A stretch of 64,000 nt of DNA from the NCBI RefSeq assembly GCF_032362555.1, contig NC_083518.1, forward strand, positions 4,476,501-4,540,500. The letters run 5' to 3'. Made by a program: the position numbers and the translations under genes. Origin of the DNA: Amyelois transitella. Lineage: Eukaryota; Arthropoda; Insecta; Lepidoptera; Pyralidae. Below the pieces are notes generated by a model. It did no database searches, had not been told where the DNA came from, and saw only the letters and a program-made list of their open reading frames with translations. The stretch's first letter is position 1. Every line of letters begins with the position of its first letter. Below are positions 34,598-47,252 of this stretch, in pieces.

Positions 34598-34680
34598 TAG
34601 CTACGTACAAAACCACGCCTCTTTCCTGGAGGGGTAGGCAGATACTACATCTTTCCACTTGCCACGTTCATAAATTATTT
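34598..34680 (-). repeat. Family B dispersed repeat
   Basis: It reads 'acgcctctttcctggagggg', 'taggcagatactac' and 'tttccacttgccacg', matching 21716-21812. Confidence 0.6.
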
Positions 34681-35036
34681 CAGACTAACTCGTTGGTTTC
34701 GTATTCTTGACCTGACCTTGGTCAGAGCGTCCCCAATTTGATCAAGGTAGGTAGTGGTTTCTACGCTCACAAATGCAACCGAACATACTTTCTGCTTGAC
34801 TTCCAATTCTCAATAAACATAACACTTCTTCAACCCCACTCGGGTAAAAAACTAGGTAAGTCAGGCAACAAACATCTAGTTGTAAATTGCCGGAAGGCAA
34901 ACAGACAAAGCTAACTAAAACGAGGTGGAAATCCAAACTTCATAGTTGGCCTATTTGCAATACAATCCACTTCCAAACCCTGCAAAGTAAACTGCCAAAG
35001 CAAATGACCTGTGTTCCACACTACCATATTATCGCG

Positions 35037-35330
35037 TGTGTATGTATGCCGTGTGGTTCCCGGCACCGATAGAAAAATAAATAATACCACTCCGTCTACC
35101 ACTCACCATGTTTGCTGGTGAAATTAAATTACGTTTATTATTTTCCCTTTCTAATTGATGTTGTAAAAGGCTATAAACTTGGGATTCTTCTTTTAGGCTT
35201 GTAGCCTGTCACTATTTGAATCTCAATTTCTATTATTAAGTCAACAGCGGAACGTGGCCGATCAATCTTTTCAAGACTGTTGGTTCTGTCTACCCCGCAA
35301 ATGATACGCCTGATTATATTATATTATACA
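35037..35330 (+). repeat. Family A repeat with a short internal insertion
   Basis: It starts with 'gccgtgtggttcccggcacc', and the rest follows the 32855-33136 copy. About 50 extra AT-rich bases follow 'ccactccgtctaccactc', where other copies run on directly. Confidence 0.75.
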
Positions 35331-35404
35331 TATGAATCAGTATTTAAAATAAAATTTGTCACTAAGCTTTAATGCCAGAAAATGGCGACAACTTTGTAGA
35401 CACG

Positions 35405-35480
35405 CGGCATAAGTGGTACAATAGTCTAGGCGTTTGTCTTAAGGCGAAGTAGTGGGTTCATGCTTCAAGTCCACTTCGGA
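35405..35480 (+). repeat. tRNA-like SINE remnant
   Basis: An A-box-like 'gcataagtggtacaatagtc' is followed by a B-box-like 'gggttcatgcttc'. It lacks the pairing of a true tRNA. Confidence 0.4.
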
Positions 35481-36582
35481 AGCCATAAATCTGACTCTAG
35501 AGAGCGCTGAAGATATTTTCATTATATATAGATCCAGAAAAGTAAATTTGGAACATAATTATTTATAGAACTTTTGTAAGTATGGAAAAAGGGTCAGATT
35601 AGCATCAAAATTGGACCGTCTAATTTCAGGCATACATATATTATCCTCATACGCATCCAATTATCCGGCCAAATGATGCCGCCTGTACGCAGCTGGCAAT
35701 TACCCGGAATTATAAAGATCCATAGGATACTTCTTACGTCGATGGATACTTCACGTAACTATTATATTTCTATATACATTAAATCTGAAGTAAAGAAATT
35801 CTTTTCATCGAAAATGTCAAAGATATTAATAGTGGGAGCTACTGCCCAATCTCTTCTAACATCAGCTGTGTCAACTATATGCATTTACGATTTTATCTAC
35901 AAAAAATAAACGTACATATGCACTGCACTTTCTGCTTTTACTAATTATAATTAGGATAACAAAGGGATAACAAAGGATAACTTTCAACCCTGAAAAAGGA
36001 CTGTGGGTAGATGATCATAGGATTGGCGATAAATGTGCACGAGTGAAGCCACAAGAATAAGTTGTTCGTCGACCTGGGCTACACTCGACATGGTCTTGCG
36101 CTATACTCATATGACAAAAATAACGCGAAACACTAGCATAGGTAACTACAATTATAATTACCTAGACCTCGCGTCGCCAACATTCATCCGGAACAAAAAT
36201 CAGGAAAATCTTATCCCTACTTTTTTGGTGTGACAGAAAAAATAATTTTTTGGACAATAGTTGAAAAGTATTGAAAACTTAACCTTGCGTTAAATCTTTT
36301 GACTTACACTATTGTTTCTGCCAATCAAATATCGTACAACATCTGTGAGCTACCGTTGTAGTACGGCAGTGTGTAACATACTTTAAATAGTAAGGTAAAT
36401 AATACCGCGTGTAATATTGTACTAGCGCGTGCTTTGTTGATATTTGATTGTTCTTGCTTATTCACGTGAATTAAATTTGTTTGCTATAAGCATTACTTTA
36501 GATAATTTTGCCTTAATTCTGTGCGTCAATACCGATATGATTTTATGCATCTACTACTCGTAATCCGTACTATCTACATATG

Positions 36583-36624
36583 AAAACTATTGTTAACTCG
36601 TACATACGAGTTAACAATAGTTTT
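36583..36624. repeat. Perfect 20-bp hairpin with 2-base loop
   Basis: Arms 36583-36602 ('aaaactattgttaactcgta') and 36605-36624 are exact complements around 'ca'. It lies about 20 bases before the Helitron-like element. Confidence 0.9.
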
Positions 36625-36645
36625 ATATATATAGGTATATATATC

Positions 36646-36875
36646 CACATCCACATCCACACTAATAATAAAGAGGAAAGATTTGTATTTTTGTATGTTT
36701 GTGTGGAATAAACTCAAAAACTACTGGTCCGATTTTGATACAATTTGGCACAGATAAAGAATAGACCTTCAAAAGTGACATAGGCATAAATTTTTGATTT
36801 GAAATAAATTTATTTCAAAATATAAAACACAAAAATATGTCCACCCGTGCGAAGCCGGGGCGGGCCGCTAGTATA
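36646..36875 (+). repeat. Helitron-like non-autonomous element
   Basis: It starts 'ccacactaataataaagagg', runs through 'actactggtccgattttgat' and ends 'gcgaagccggggcgggccgc' plus 'tagt'. A TC-type start and a GC-rich 3' end closing in CTAGT suggest a lepidopteran non-autonomous Helitron. There is no coding frame. Confidence 0.6.
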
Positions 36876-36876
36876 T

Positions 36877-36910
36877 AATACAGGTATTGGTATGTACCAA
36901 TACCTGTATT
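36877..36910. repeat. Perfect 16-bp hairpin with 2-base loop
   Basis: Arms 'aatacaggtattggta' (36877-36892) and its exact complement (36895-36910) flank 'tg'. It directly follows the Helitron-like 3' end. Confidence 0.9.
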
Positions 36911-37259
36911 TTTGTTTGAATCTATTTATTCAAAAACTACTGTTTTGATTTTGACTATGTAGAGGTAGACAAAACTGAAGGGAGTGTCTGTCTGCAAAGG
37001 CAAGATTGCATTTGAATGGACAAACAAGATTGCAGAATCTTTGCAAAGGCCGTGATAGTTGAAAGCTGAAATTTTCTAAAATTGTGTTGTTGTTGTTTAA
37101 AAAAATATTAAGCAGGGTCCCGATATAATAAACGTGTTTTTTTACGTATTTTTTCTCAATATTAGTTACGGTAACAGGTAGACGCTTTACATTTTAACAG
37201 AATATTTATTTATATATTACCTTTCAAAAATATGGAGCCGGGTGAGGAAAGATTATATA

Positions 37260-37345
37260 ACAATAAAGTAAATATAAAACTAACATACTGTGCCGACCCC
37301 ACGTAGAAAGTGGGAAAAGGTAACGACAAAGAAGAAGAAGAAAGT
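37260..37345 (+). repeat. LINE 3' tail remnant
   Basis: The sequence 'actgtgccgaccccacgtag' is followed by a 'gtgggaaaagg' block and a (GAA)n tail, the usual end of lepidopteran RTE-like LINEs. Confidence 0.65.
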
Positions 37346-37727
37346 AAATATTAAAGGGGATCAATAAACTTAATTTTTAAGCCAATTTTTAGGCGATTTC
37401 AATAAACAGATCAATCGTGACAAGTGCATGTATGTGATAAGTATAAGCCTGTGCGTGGTACAGCTGTGATCTCGTACAGTCGGGTGCAGACTCTCGTTCA
37501 ACAAACAATAGTGTAATTTTACTCGTGATTGGCTGTTAACTAATTGATTTTATTTGCATAGTACGATTCGCCTCGTGGGCCGTTCTAAGTAAACAAGTAA
37601 TTTCAATTTGTTGGGTTAAATTGAGAAGAACGAAATTGAATCAACGTCGGATTTCCTTATTCAAGAATTTTAAAGTGGATTTAGTTTTGTATTTGAAAAA
37701 AATAACTTGATAGTAAGAAATGTATAT

Positions 37728-37812
37728 TTTTATCTGATTCTCAATTCTATCATTATGCCATAAAGCTGACCGTGGCCTTAAAGTGTTTTCGAGATTGATG
37801 GCTCTGTCTTCC
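37728..37812 (+). repeat. Family A repeat fragment
   Basis: It matches the last third of the element: 'tctcaattctatcattatgc', then 'ggctctgtcttccccgt'. Confidence 0.6.
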
Positions 37813-38769
37813 CCGTAAAAAAATAATAAGAAAAAAAAATAAGAGATTTGTGTGATTTTAAAGTATGTGAAACCTATCATCATGCTAAAAAATAATCAGT
37901 TCCTTCACCAAATAAGGGCTCCTTCGGGCTCCTCTCTAGAAGGGGGAGGATGTAACCAAGACTTAAGCAAGGAGAAAGAAGAAGAAGACCATAACCACCT
38001 AATACTGACCACCTAATACTGACCAAATACTTATTTCTCTCCCTATTAGCTGTTTTCAGAACAAACAACTTCTATATCGGCCAGTTATTTCAATAAAATT
38101 TAGAACGAGTATTTCCATTGCAAACCTCATTATTTAATTTTAATGAAGTAATTTTATCTATTTCGTAAATAGGATATCTGCTCAGTAATGATTCAAAATT
38201 TGATTTAATAAAAATATAGTTAAGAAATTTTAAAGTTGCCATTTTCTAAAGGTTGAAGGTAGCTAGGTACCTGTTGTTTTGGAGCTTAAAGCTGGGGTTG
38301 AAAACACACACATACCACATCTCTTACTAAGTGGAGCCTATAGTCACAAGGCTTTCGGATTACGGGTAGTGACAGATTGCTAAAAAATAATTCTAAGTTA
38401 TACTTTTTCCTTTTCCCTTGGTTATCTTTAAATAAAAATCAAAAAATAAACGCTATTTTAAAAACCCTTGCGCTGTTTATTGACACGTTGGTTTTCATCA
38501 ACGTTCAAACGAAAACGTAACGTAAAATCAAAAGAAACTATTAGCAATAATTCTGCTAGGGGGGAGCAATAAGGAAGAATTTCAATGTATCACCTTTGAC
38601 CGCATCTTGCTTATCATCAGTCAGACTGAGGTCAAACAAACTTTATGCACAGTGAAAATCCCCTTTGAACAGAATTAACAGAATTTTTCTTTTTACGCGG
38701 TTGTAGTCACGAGCACATTATATGTGTTATCTGAAGGATACTATTAAATATAGATAAGGCGAAATTGAA

Positions 38770-38830
38770 GATGCTACCACAGTACGCCGACCCCACATAA
38801 AGAGAGCTGATAAGGAAGCCAAAAAGATAA
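38770..38830 (+). repeat. LINE 3' tail remnant
   Basis: The sequence 'acagtacgccgaccccacat' and a purine-rich tail match the end at 37260-37345. Confidence 0.5.
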
Positions 38831-38939
38831 GGTTATGGCTTAAAGATAATTCTCGTAGTGGCCTATTTGGATTGGCAATTCTGATGTCATAGCTGAGGAA
38901 AAAGCAAACAATAGTTACCGCACTCTGTATAAACTGGTC

Positions 38940-39080
38940 AAATACATAAAATCACGTCTATATTACTTACGAAGTAGACAGAGTCAACAAGAGAAAGGCC
39001 ACGTTTAGCTGTATGGCTTAATGATGGAATTGGAATTCAAATAGGTTGCTAGTTCATCGCCTAAAAGAAAATAAAATATT
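38940..39080 (-). repeat. Family A repeat, partial
   Basis: It reads 'cataaaatcacgtctatatt', 'ggccacgtttagctgtatgg' and 'gttgctagttcatcgcctaa' in minus-strand orientation of the family. Confidence 0.7.
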
Positions 39081-39564
39081 ATATTTATTTCTAATAAATA
39101 GCAAAACACCTTTAAGACTTAGTCAAGTGCGAGGTTAATTCGCTTGATGGGATCTTTTCTTATCTACGCAAGATGATTATGGCGTAATTTCCATGATTAA
39201 ATTAAATAATAACGTTTTGTAACACAATCTTTTCTTCTATATTTCTCTCTTTAATTTTTTTTTTTTTACCAATCTTTTTAACATACATGAATCAGTCAGT
39301 TTCGTCAATCGAAAATTTACAAATCGATTATACCTAATAGGTACTCGTTCTTTCTCAATACGTTTTTGTCAATTCTGTGAAGTCACAGCTACATTTCTTC
39401 AAATTAGTTTGTCGCGTGACATCATTTCCAACTTAACGTCGTTAACTTTGCATGGTTTGCACCACCCACCCATTTAAGTATTTTAAACAAAAAATGTCCG
39501 CGTTCTAATCAGTTTACCAGTGGTGACGACATTGCATGGCAGATGCTACGCCATTATAAATAAC

Positions 39565-39745
39565 TAGCTTTTGCACGGGGCTTCGCTACCGTGGAAATTC
39601 CCTATAGCCTTTGTTACTTCCGGAGGTGTACTCTATCTTTGTGCCAAATTTCGTCAAAAACTATCCAATGGTTTATGAGTTTATTCGTTATGAACAGAAA
39701 AAAAAAACAAATCATTTTCCTTTAAAATATTAGTATGGGTATGGA
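39565..39745 (-). repeat. Helitron-like element, reverse orientation
   Basis: It opens 'actagcttttgcacggggct' (the complement of a CTAGT end) and closes 'aaaatattagtatgggtatg' (the complement of the usual start). Confidence 0.6.
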
Positions 39746-40132
39746 TAATATCTTATGGCAATGTTATCTAATCTGAAAAGCAGTATTCTCTCGTCTTGGC
39801 ATCTCCCACTACAATTATTTTCTTACATACTCCTTTGTTTTGTAGCGTCTTCAGACCATTGAAACACAGTTTCAGCTGTACGCTGAAAAATAATGTCAAT
39901 CACTCTCCCAGGCAGACACACATGATCAGATGACGGTGCTTTCAAGAAAAACAAATAAAATACATATTGTCTTAAAAAGTAGGTTCAATACATAAGGCAG
40001 TTATATATCCCACTGCCTACCCCGTTATGACAGCGCTGCGTAAATAGCTATGTAACGACAATAGGATAGAATGGTGTCCCCTGACAACGCGACCGCCTAC
40101 ACGCCGCCATGACAGTGCCTGTCGGTCTCAAT

Positions 40133-40247
40133 CGCGATTTCTATTCTCCTGCATTGTTTTGAAATAGCAGTTGTCGGAATACTATTATTATGTCCCAGCG
40201 GAGTCTACTATTTGCGAGAAAGTTTTCGTAGCTCGCTTTTATTTAGA
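40133..40247 (+). repeat. Local direct repeat, copy 1
   Basis: About 115 bases matching 40843-40969, sharing 'tctattctcctgcattgttt', 'tattatgtcccagcggagtc' and 'gctcgcttttatttag' with small differences. This copy stops exactly where a tRNA-like SINE begins. Confidence 0.75.
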
Positions 40248-40510
40248 GCGTCGGTGGTCGAACGGTTAAAGTGCCCGAATAAAATGCATAAGTAACGTGC
40301 GAGGAGGCAGGTTCAAATCCTACCTCTGCCTCTTTTCTGAGTTATGTACATTAGTGTGAGGGAAAACATTGTGAGAAAACCTGCAGATTCAGGCAACTTG
40401 TAGCAAGGTTTCAATTGGAGGTCAGATGGGAGTCACACTTTATGTAAAACCCAGACTCCCAATCCCTAATCATGCGGTCAAAAGGCCTACCCAGGGACTA
40501 CTCAAGAGAG
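40246..40510 (+). repeat. tRNA-derived SINE
   Basis: The A-box-like 'gtcggtggtcgaacggttaa' and the B box 'ggttcaaatcctacctctgc' are followed by the SINE body 'tgtgagaaaacctgcagatt' and a purine-rich end near 40510 ('gaggaagaagaag'). The anticodon region does not fold, so it is not a working tRNA gene. Confidence 0.75.
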
Positions 40511-40621
40511 GAAGAAGAAGATCTTTTAAATTTCTTCTGTGTTACTCTCATCTACATGCCGCCATGACAGACAGAGATACAAACATACTTAAAACAACAT
40601 CCCCATCCCCCACGTGCTACA

Positions 40622-40715
40622 AAGTCTATGTTCAACTGTATGGCTAAATGGTGGAATTGAGGCTAAAATAGTGTCAAGTGCTAGCCCATCGTCTAAAAAG
40701 AGAATTACAAGATTA
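40622..40715 (-). repeat. Family A repeat fragment
   Basis: It reads 'tgttcaactgtatggctaaa' and 'tgctagcccatcgtctaaaa'. The DNA after it (40730-40810) resembles 45385-45480, suggesting a longer shared repeat. Confidence 0.55.
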
Positions 40716-40842
40716 GAGCCCCTCCCTTGATTGACTCTTACAATCTTTACGAAAAGAGAAGCAGCCAGCACACTATGATTCTTCTTTGCTAACGGACCAG
40801 CATGGAAACTTATGGTCATATTCTATTCCAGAAACCACACGG

Positions 40843-40969
40843 CACTGATTTCTAATTCCCTGCATTGTTCTGAAATAACATCAGAATCAGGACGTGTGTT
40901 CGGAATAGTATTATGTCCCAGTGGATTCTACTATTTGTGGGAAAGTTTTCATAGGTCGCTTTTATTTAG
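40843..40969 (+). repeat. Local direct repeat, copy 2
   Basis: The second copy of the sequence at 40133-40247. It has about 15 extra bases near 'catcagaatcaggacgtg' and runs on past 'cttttatttag' into unique DNA. Confidence 0.75.
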
Positions 40970-42154
40970 TTTACCTGTGTAGCTGTCAGTTTGGGGTGAT
41001 TGGCTGAGTGCATGCAATTCTCTGGCGTTATAAACAATTGTGACATTTTGACCCACTTATACTGAGACACTATAGTGTAGTATTCTGTGTAAATAAGTAC
41101 TTCGTTAGTTTTGTGACTGCGGAGAGGCACCTACCTGTATCAAATAGCAGGTGCCCATCGGCGCGACTTGTGTTTACAATAAATCTTGAAAACCCAATCT
41201 TGTAAAAATATAGCCAACATAATGCTTAAGTATATTAAAAAAAAAATTAAACTGACGACCAATATTCTTATTTTTCCTAATACTAGCATTGGAAAGGACA
41301 GATTGATGCATAATACTTAATGACGTCATGGTACGAATAACGTCGTAATATGTTAACTTAACCTAAATTAAAGAAGAGGTTGTACCTATACAAATTCGCG
41401 TGCATGCCAACTAAATATAAAGTTCCCAATTTGCCCATTATTGCGATACCTTTTTAGATAATAAGCCATTTCATAATGTCAAATCTATTTGTGTAAAAGT
41501 TCGAACATTAAGGTTAGGTACGTAACCATAGGCATGAAAAAAAAAATAGACACTGCAGATTAAAAAAGTCAAATTTAGATTTTTTTTGAAGATCCATAAG
41601 CACAAAACGCTGAGAAAATAATGTATTACGAACCTCTTTATTCCCTTACTTTTAATCTTATCATAATTTGACAAAGGAGGAAAAACATTTATTAATGGGA
41701 TTCATATAATTCAGTTTAAAAATTAAAATAATTGATTTATGCTTTTTTTACCTTGGCATCGCTTGCGTAGGGATTTCGAGAAAAAAGCCTTCATTTGACT
41801 GAGCGGGTACCTAATTTATTTTATCTATACAACATTTTATTACAATATGGTTCAGCGATTTGGCCATGATAGTATGGATGGATTAATTTTGTTTTCATTT
41901 CAGTTTATTATATACACAAAATTGTCTTATATGAAGCCACTTATCACAATAAATGACCGGACAGGATTAGCCTATTGTCCACCGTTTGAGTTTGACCCAC
42001 TTTCTGAAGTTAGGGCAGTTTGGTCCCCTCCACAATAATGCGCTCTTACACTTCATACACGCAATAAACTTAATATTAACTGTCATCTATTATTGAGTAG
42101 TAGTTACTGGAGTTTTAAGCGAAAAGCGTTTTTTTGGATAAACGTCTCTTCCGC

Positions 42155-42210
42155 ATAGATAGGCACATCTTTCCACTTGCCACGATCTCCTATACTTCTT
42201 TAGCTTCATC
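42155..42210 (-). repeat. Family B repeat fragment
   Basis: It reads 'gcacatctttccacttgcca' followed by 'cgatctcctatac'. Only the distal half of the family is present. Confidence 0.5.
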
Positions 42211-42914
42211 CACATTTACCCATATTATCATGACAGTTTATCGACTTAGAGTACTCTTGGCCAAATTCATCAGAAACAAAAACTCTGAAAAAAGCTACAG
42301 CGGACTACACAAAAAAAACAAAACAAAGAAAAAACGTATCAAAAGTGGTACCTATACTTTTCTTTGTGGCCATTCTACCTTTTGGTATTCTTCCTGCTAA
42401 TTTCATAAGCTTTGATAATTTTATATTTTCTCTTTTAGATCCCATTCACTCGTAGGCAGCTATAAACACAAAGTTTCCTTGGCCTAAACATTGAAAACTT
42501 CCGCGGAACATAGCGGAGCGAAGGCTGGAGAATCCGCTTTATTTATAACATGATTTAATATCTCATTATGAACGGGCTGCTGTACGCTTGCAATAAATTC
42601 TCTGTTATCGCAAGCCGTGAAACAAGATATTTTTGAGAACATTCGACCGTTGATTTTACGAGGAACCCGATGAATAGATGTTAACTGGCAAACCGTAAAA
42701 GTTATCACCGATCAGCGTTTCGTCTACATCATCATATTATCTAGCAAAATAATATGTACCTACTTACCAAATTTTTAATGATCTTTGTTGTGTTTTAAAA
42801 AATGTGCCTCAGAGTTCGGCTTCTGCTTTTAAACACATACATAAATAATACGTTCTGTGAAAAGATTTGCCGAACTTTTCTTAATAATTCTACTTCCTAC
42901 TGTATCTTTTTTGT

Positions 42915-43125
42915 AACTTATGTAGGTATACACTATAAAAGAGGACACTGACTGACTGATTGACTATAGATGCAAAGGCCAAACCGATGGTTTTAGAAAA
43001 TTGTAATTTGGCGTGTATCTTTCCGTGGTCTAAGGGTGCAGTAATAGAAGATTTTCAGAAAGTCTCCCAAAAACGTAAATTAACTAACTAGTCTTACTCG
43101 GACGGAGCCGCGAACGTAGTCTATG
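42915..43125 (+). repeat. Helitron-like element
   Basis: The tandem 'actgactgactgattgacta' lies near the start, and 'cggacggagccgcgaacgta' plus a 'gtctatgta' tail lies at the end. It is similar to 47080-47252. Confidence 0.5.
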
Positions 43126-43484
43126 TATGTATAAATATTTCTCTTAAACTTGTACGATGAATTGGACAAGGGAAACAATCACTGATAATGTCAGTGAAGT
43201 GACGAAGACACCTTGAACCGCGGTCGTATATTTTACCGTGAATCTGAGTTTACTTATCCATGTTGCGGAGTGATTCATATGTTACGTAACCTTTAGTTTG
43301 GGAAAACATGGTTTTAGTCGAATAACTGAGATACCTACATAGGTACATACAATCAATTAAAGTATATATTTTCTTCAAACAGTAAGAAATCAACCGCTAT
43401 CCCGGCGTAGATTCTTGTCTAAGTAGAAAGCCAGTAAATTTTACGATCTGCACATGAGGAAAACCAGCTGGCACATTAGTTGTG

Positions 43485-43560
43485 TCTGTTTTTGACGGCC
43501 GCCTTCGCCGCACCAGGAAGAACTAGGTTCGATTTCAAACATTAGCAAAATTTGCTTTAT
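43485..43560 (+). repeat. tRNA-like SINE fragment
   Basis: The sequence 'gacggccgccttcgccgcac', then 'aactaggttcgatttcaaac', which has a B-box shape. Confidence 0.4.
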
Positions 43561-43589
43561 TTTGAACTATTTTTAGGCTTTTCATATTT

Positions 43590-43712
43590 GTCATTAGGCC
43601 AAACTCAATTCTATCATTAGGCCAAACAGCTGAACATGGCATGTTAGCCTTTCAAGATTGCTGGCTATGTGTACCCCGCAAAGAATAAAGACGTGATTAT
43701 ATGGATGGACTG
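43590..43712 (+). repeat. Family A repeat fragment
   Basis: It matches the last half of the family: 'tctatcattaggccaaacag', then 'gtaccccgcaaagaataaag'. Confidence 0.65.
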
Positions 43713-44349
43713 GGACTAAATAGACTACAGCACAAGCCTAAACTTCAATGTGGTGTTCAAAAGATAAACCTTTGGAACTTACGGATATGATTTAGAATCA
43801 TGATTATTATAAAGTTGTTACCTAAACATCAATACAATATTACACTTTGAAACTTAACATCATCATTTTTGATCAATTGGAATTGACATTATTTGAACAA
43901 AGAAGCTTGGTGTAACCTAGTTTATAGTGGCAGTAATCTCGGCTCTAGTTGGATTATTTAGTGGAAATGCATTTAAACTGAGGATTTCCCAGTACTCGTG
44001 TTAAACCTTTGTAACAGACTCGGTTGTAATTCCTATTTCCCCAAAGCTTATCCGAACTTCAATATAAGATCTCAATTCTTTAATTAATTCAGAAATGTTC
44101 TTCAAAATAAATGCCTATATGTGGTTTAATATGATCGTACTCCCTTTGCCATGGATCTTTGTCGCCAGTTTCTTTTAATATGTGTCCCGGTCGCGTTCTC
44201 TCACTGGGACCTAGGCTCTGTCTATAACCACGTATGAATGGGTAAGTTAGACCTTTTCTCCACTGAAAAAACTGAACGGAACTGAATATCGAACGTTCTG
44301 GCATTTTTTTAACTTTTCGGTTCTTATTTTCTTTCTCAATGTAATCACT

Positions 44350-44490
44350 ACATGTAATCACGTATTTATCCCTTTTAGGGTAGACACAGGCAACAATCTC
44401 GAGAAGATTTGAAGGTGGAATTGAGATTCAGATAGTGACAGGTTGGAAGCCCATCGCCAAAAACAATCCGAAGTTTATTAGCCTTTCGCT
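44350..44490 (-). repeat. Family A repeat fragment
   Basis: It reads 'gtaatcacgtatttatccct', 'ggtagacacaggcaacaatc' and 'gacaggttggaagcccatcg' in minus-strand orientation. Confidence 0.65.
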
Positions 44491-47079
44491 CTAAGTTTGT
44501 AAATGGATAGATGGAATAGTTATAATTGAAAATGGATTTCCTGGTTTCAATCATAAATATTTAACCTCGGTGCCTTTTCTTTTCTCTGTGATTAATATTC
44601 AAAGGGTCGTTCATCTCATCTGTCAGCGTGACCTCTCCATTGACACCGCATACGTCGGTAACGTTAGCAGAATAAGAAATATCATGTTAAATTGTTCATT
44701 ATGTAGCATCTGAAAGATCTTGCTTCCCAGTAATTTTTATGTATTAAAAGGAATTTTTTACATAATCCTTTTTTCACGTAATATTGACGCCATCATCAGT
44801 TATCTCTATACAGCAATGAAAGACTTTCTTTCTTTCTTCTTCTTCTTTTGCATTTTATGCCTAATCTATGTTGACCCTAAAGCCCGACACAGGTTAAATA
44901 CCTGTACCGTACCGTATAAATAATACAATGCGAAAGTAAGTTCGATAGTTACCTCTTTAAAGTTAAACTAATACTACACCGACCTCCATGAAACTTTGCA
45001 TATCTACAGTGTACGGAACAGCATATAAGATACTTTTCACGGCGGATAGAACTGCAGGGGAAATCTTGTACATAATAAAGCCAATAATTCATCTTGTTCA
45101 ATTCGCTTACGAGACTTCATATCGGCGATAAACTCGAGATCGGTCTATTTCAGGCCAGTAACCAGATTGAGAACACTTATACCGCTGACTGGCGGTTCCT
45201 TTCAATACTAACCCAGATTTCAGCTGGTTGTAAAATACTCATTGGTTATTTCTAATCTTCATGGCATTTATTAAGTACCTAGTATAATAGGACAGCTTCA
45301 TTCAACTGATGAAACTGATTTTTAGGTAGTAACAGGTTGCTTGCAATTTGCATATAGAAGAATTCAGAGTTCGCATGCCTTTTCCTTGACTAACTTTTAC
45401 AACGTGCGCAGGAAAATAAATACCTAAGCAGCTAGCACCATTATGATCCTTCTTGACTACCAGAGCAGCATAGAACCACCATTACACAACAATACTATAC
45501 CTTTCTTCACATTACTTTTACCTTCTATTGTTTCTGCAAATTCTCATATTCAAATCTATTTTTCCTCTCAAAAATTTAATAAAACGACCTATTTTTCATA
45601 TTTATTTAAGTACTTATTTCAACCATACATTTGCTAAATAAAGTGCATCACGTGTATGTCAACATGAGCAAATAATCCCAGATTTCACGTTGAACAGTAA
45701 GAGTAATTACAGTTCATTAACAATACCTAATTGACGAAGCGTATGTGACACTCGTCAAGCGGGATTTCTGTTTGTATTCGTAAAGAAGCGGTTTATAAAC
45801 ACTTCTTAATTCTGTTTGGTTATTTTTTACCCGGCTGCTAAGGGAGGGCCATTAAGAGTAGCTAATAAATTGAAATCATTATTCTATTTGCTCCAAATTA
45901 AGTCAATTTCTTCATCATATATTTAGTGAATAACAGATTACATTCTAAGCTCTTAGCTCGGGGTCCGATGTGGCGCTTACACCAACTTTAACCTACTTTA
46001 CATGCTAAAGAATTGTAAGGTAATGTTTTTACGGTAGGAAATTTTTTAATTGATGTTAGTTATTTACTGTTAATCTAATCTTTTCCGGTGCTACTCGCAG
46101 CCGGCCCATGAATCGAAAAAACACGGTTATTCTCGTTACCGTTATTGGTAATTATTGGTTAATTGATATCATACACGGGCATAAAATCCCATTCACTAGA
46201 TGTTCTAAAGTCCCACCTATCGTTACATAAAACCGATAAAAAAAAACAAATGACGATAAAGCAACCGTCAAAAAGCTATATTTGATTTACAGCCCGAATC
46301 AAAGAGGTGTGTCGTGAAACCCGCTCGAAACGTCAAGTAACATTGAGAGTGAGTCTTAAGTACCATAATTCCATTACGTACCGGCCCCGAGCCGCAAGCT
46401 CGGCCTTCTAGTAATCGTATTACTAGAAGCCACATAGGACTCTAGGGCTTCGTAATGCTGTTTAATTTCTACAACGAGATTTATTGAAATATCGCGTTAT
46501 AATTGCAATAGGTCACTGCACATTGCACTACAAAAGAAAACCGGATTTATAGCTTGCTGGATGGTTTTGTCTATTGACTACATTAGTTTTGGACTCCTTT
46601 AAAGTGAATTCAAATCCGAAAAAACAAGGATAAATTATATAAGACCCACGCTTACAACTTATGGTGGCAGGTAACACAAATTGGACCTAGCATTGTGAAA
46701 TTGTACACTAATTATAGATAATATATTACAATATACAATTTATATTTACATATTTCCAGATCATATAAATTCTTATGTAAAATTTCTCAGTACTTTTTGC
46801 CTCCTTAGTGCAGACTCAGACAAAATTTATTTATGAAAATTGCATTTACTGGAAGACGTTGGACAGTAATAAAGTGAAAAAAAATGCTGACCTTTTTGAA
46901 CATTCTGTCATTTTTTGCGCCAGTAAATCTTGTTCGAAGGACGTTTCATTTGATTACGCTCGTTATAGTCGCTTCAGAGTGCAACTGGAAAAGTTAGTTT
47001 TTTAGTTATTTCAGAGACAGAATAACTTAACGCTTACTTTAGAACTCGTCTAAATTCTTAACAAATTTTCTTTTTACAT

Positions 47080-47252
47080 AAAACGTGAAAAGTGACTGAT
47101 TGACTGACTGACCGATCGAGCCCAAATATGGCATGTAGATATGTAGCTGCTATGATGTACGCATCCGATATTTGAAAGGATTTTTGAAAATTCCGGAGGG
47201 AACGGGATTTTTCGTTTTATGCGGGCGGAGCCGCGGTCGCTATCTAGTACAT
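47080..47252 (+). repeat. Helitron-like element
   Basis: It starts with 'aaaagtgactgattgactga' and ends 'gcgggcggagccgcggtcgc' plus 'tatctagtac'. The middle carries 'attccggagggaacgggatt', as in other lepidopteran copies. Confidence 0.6.

Noticed and set aside
40246..40335. tRNA gene candidate
   Set aside because: A and B boxes are present but the anticodon arm does not pair, and a SINE body follows directly.
44089..44361. 90-codon open frame on the minus strand
   Set aside because: No recognisable domain and no splice context; its upstream end runs into a family A repeat. Probably chance.
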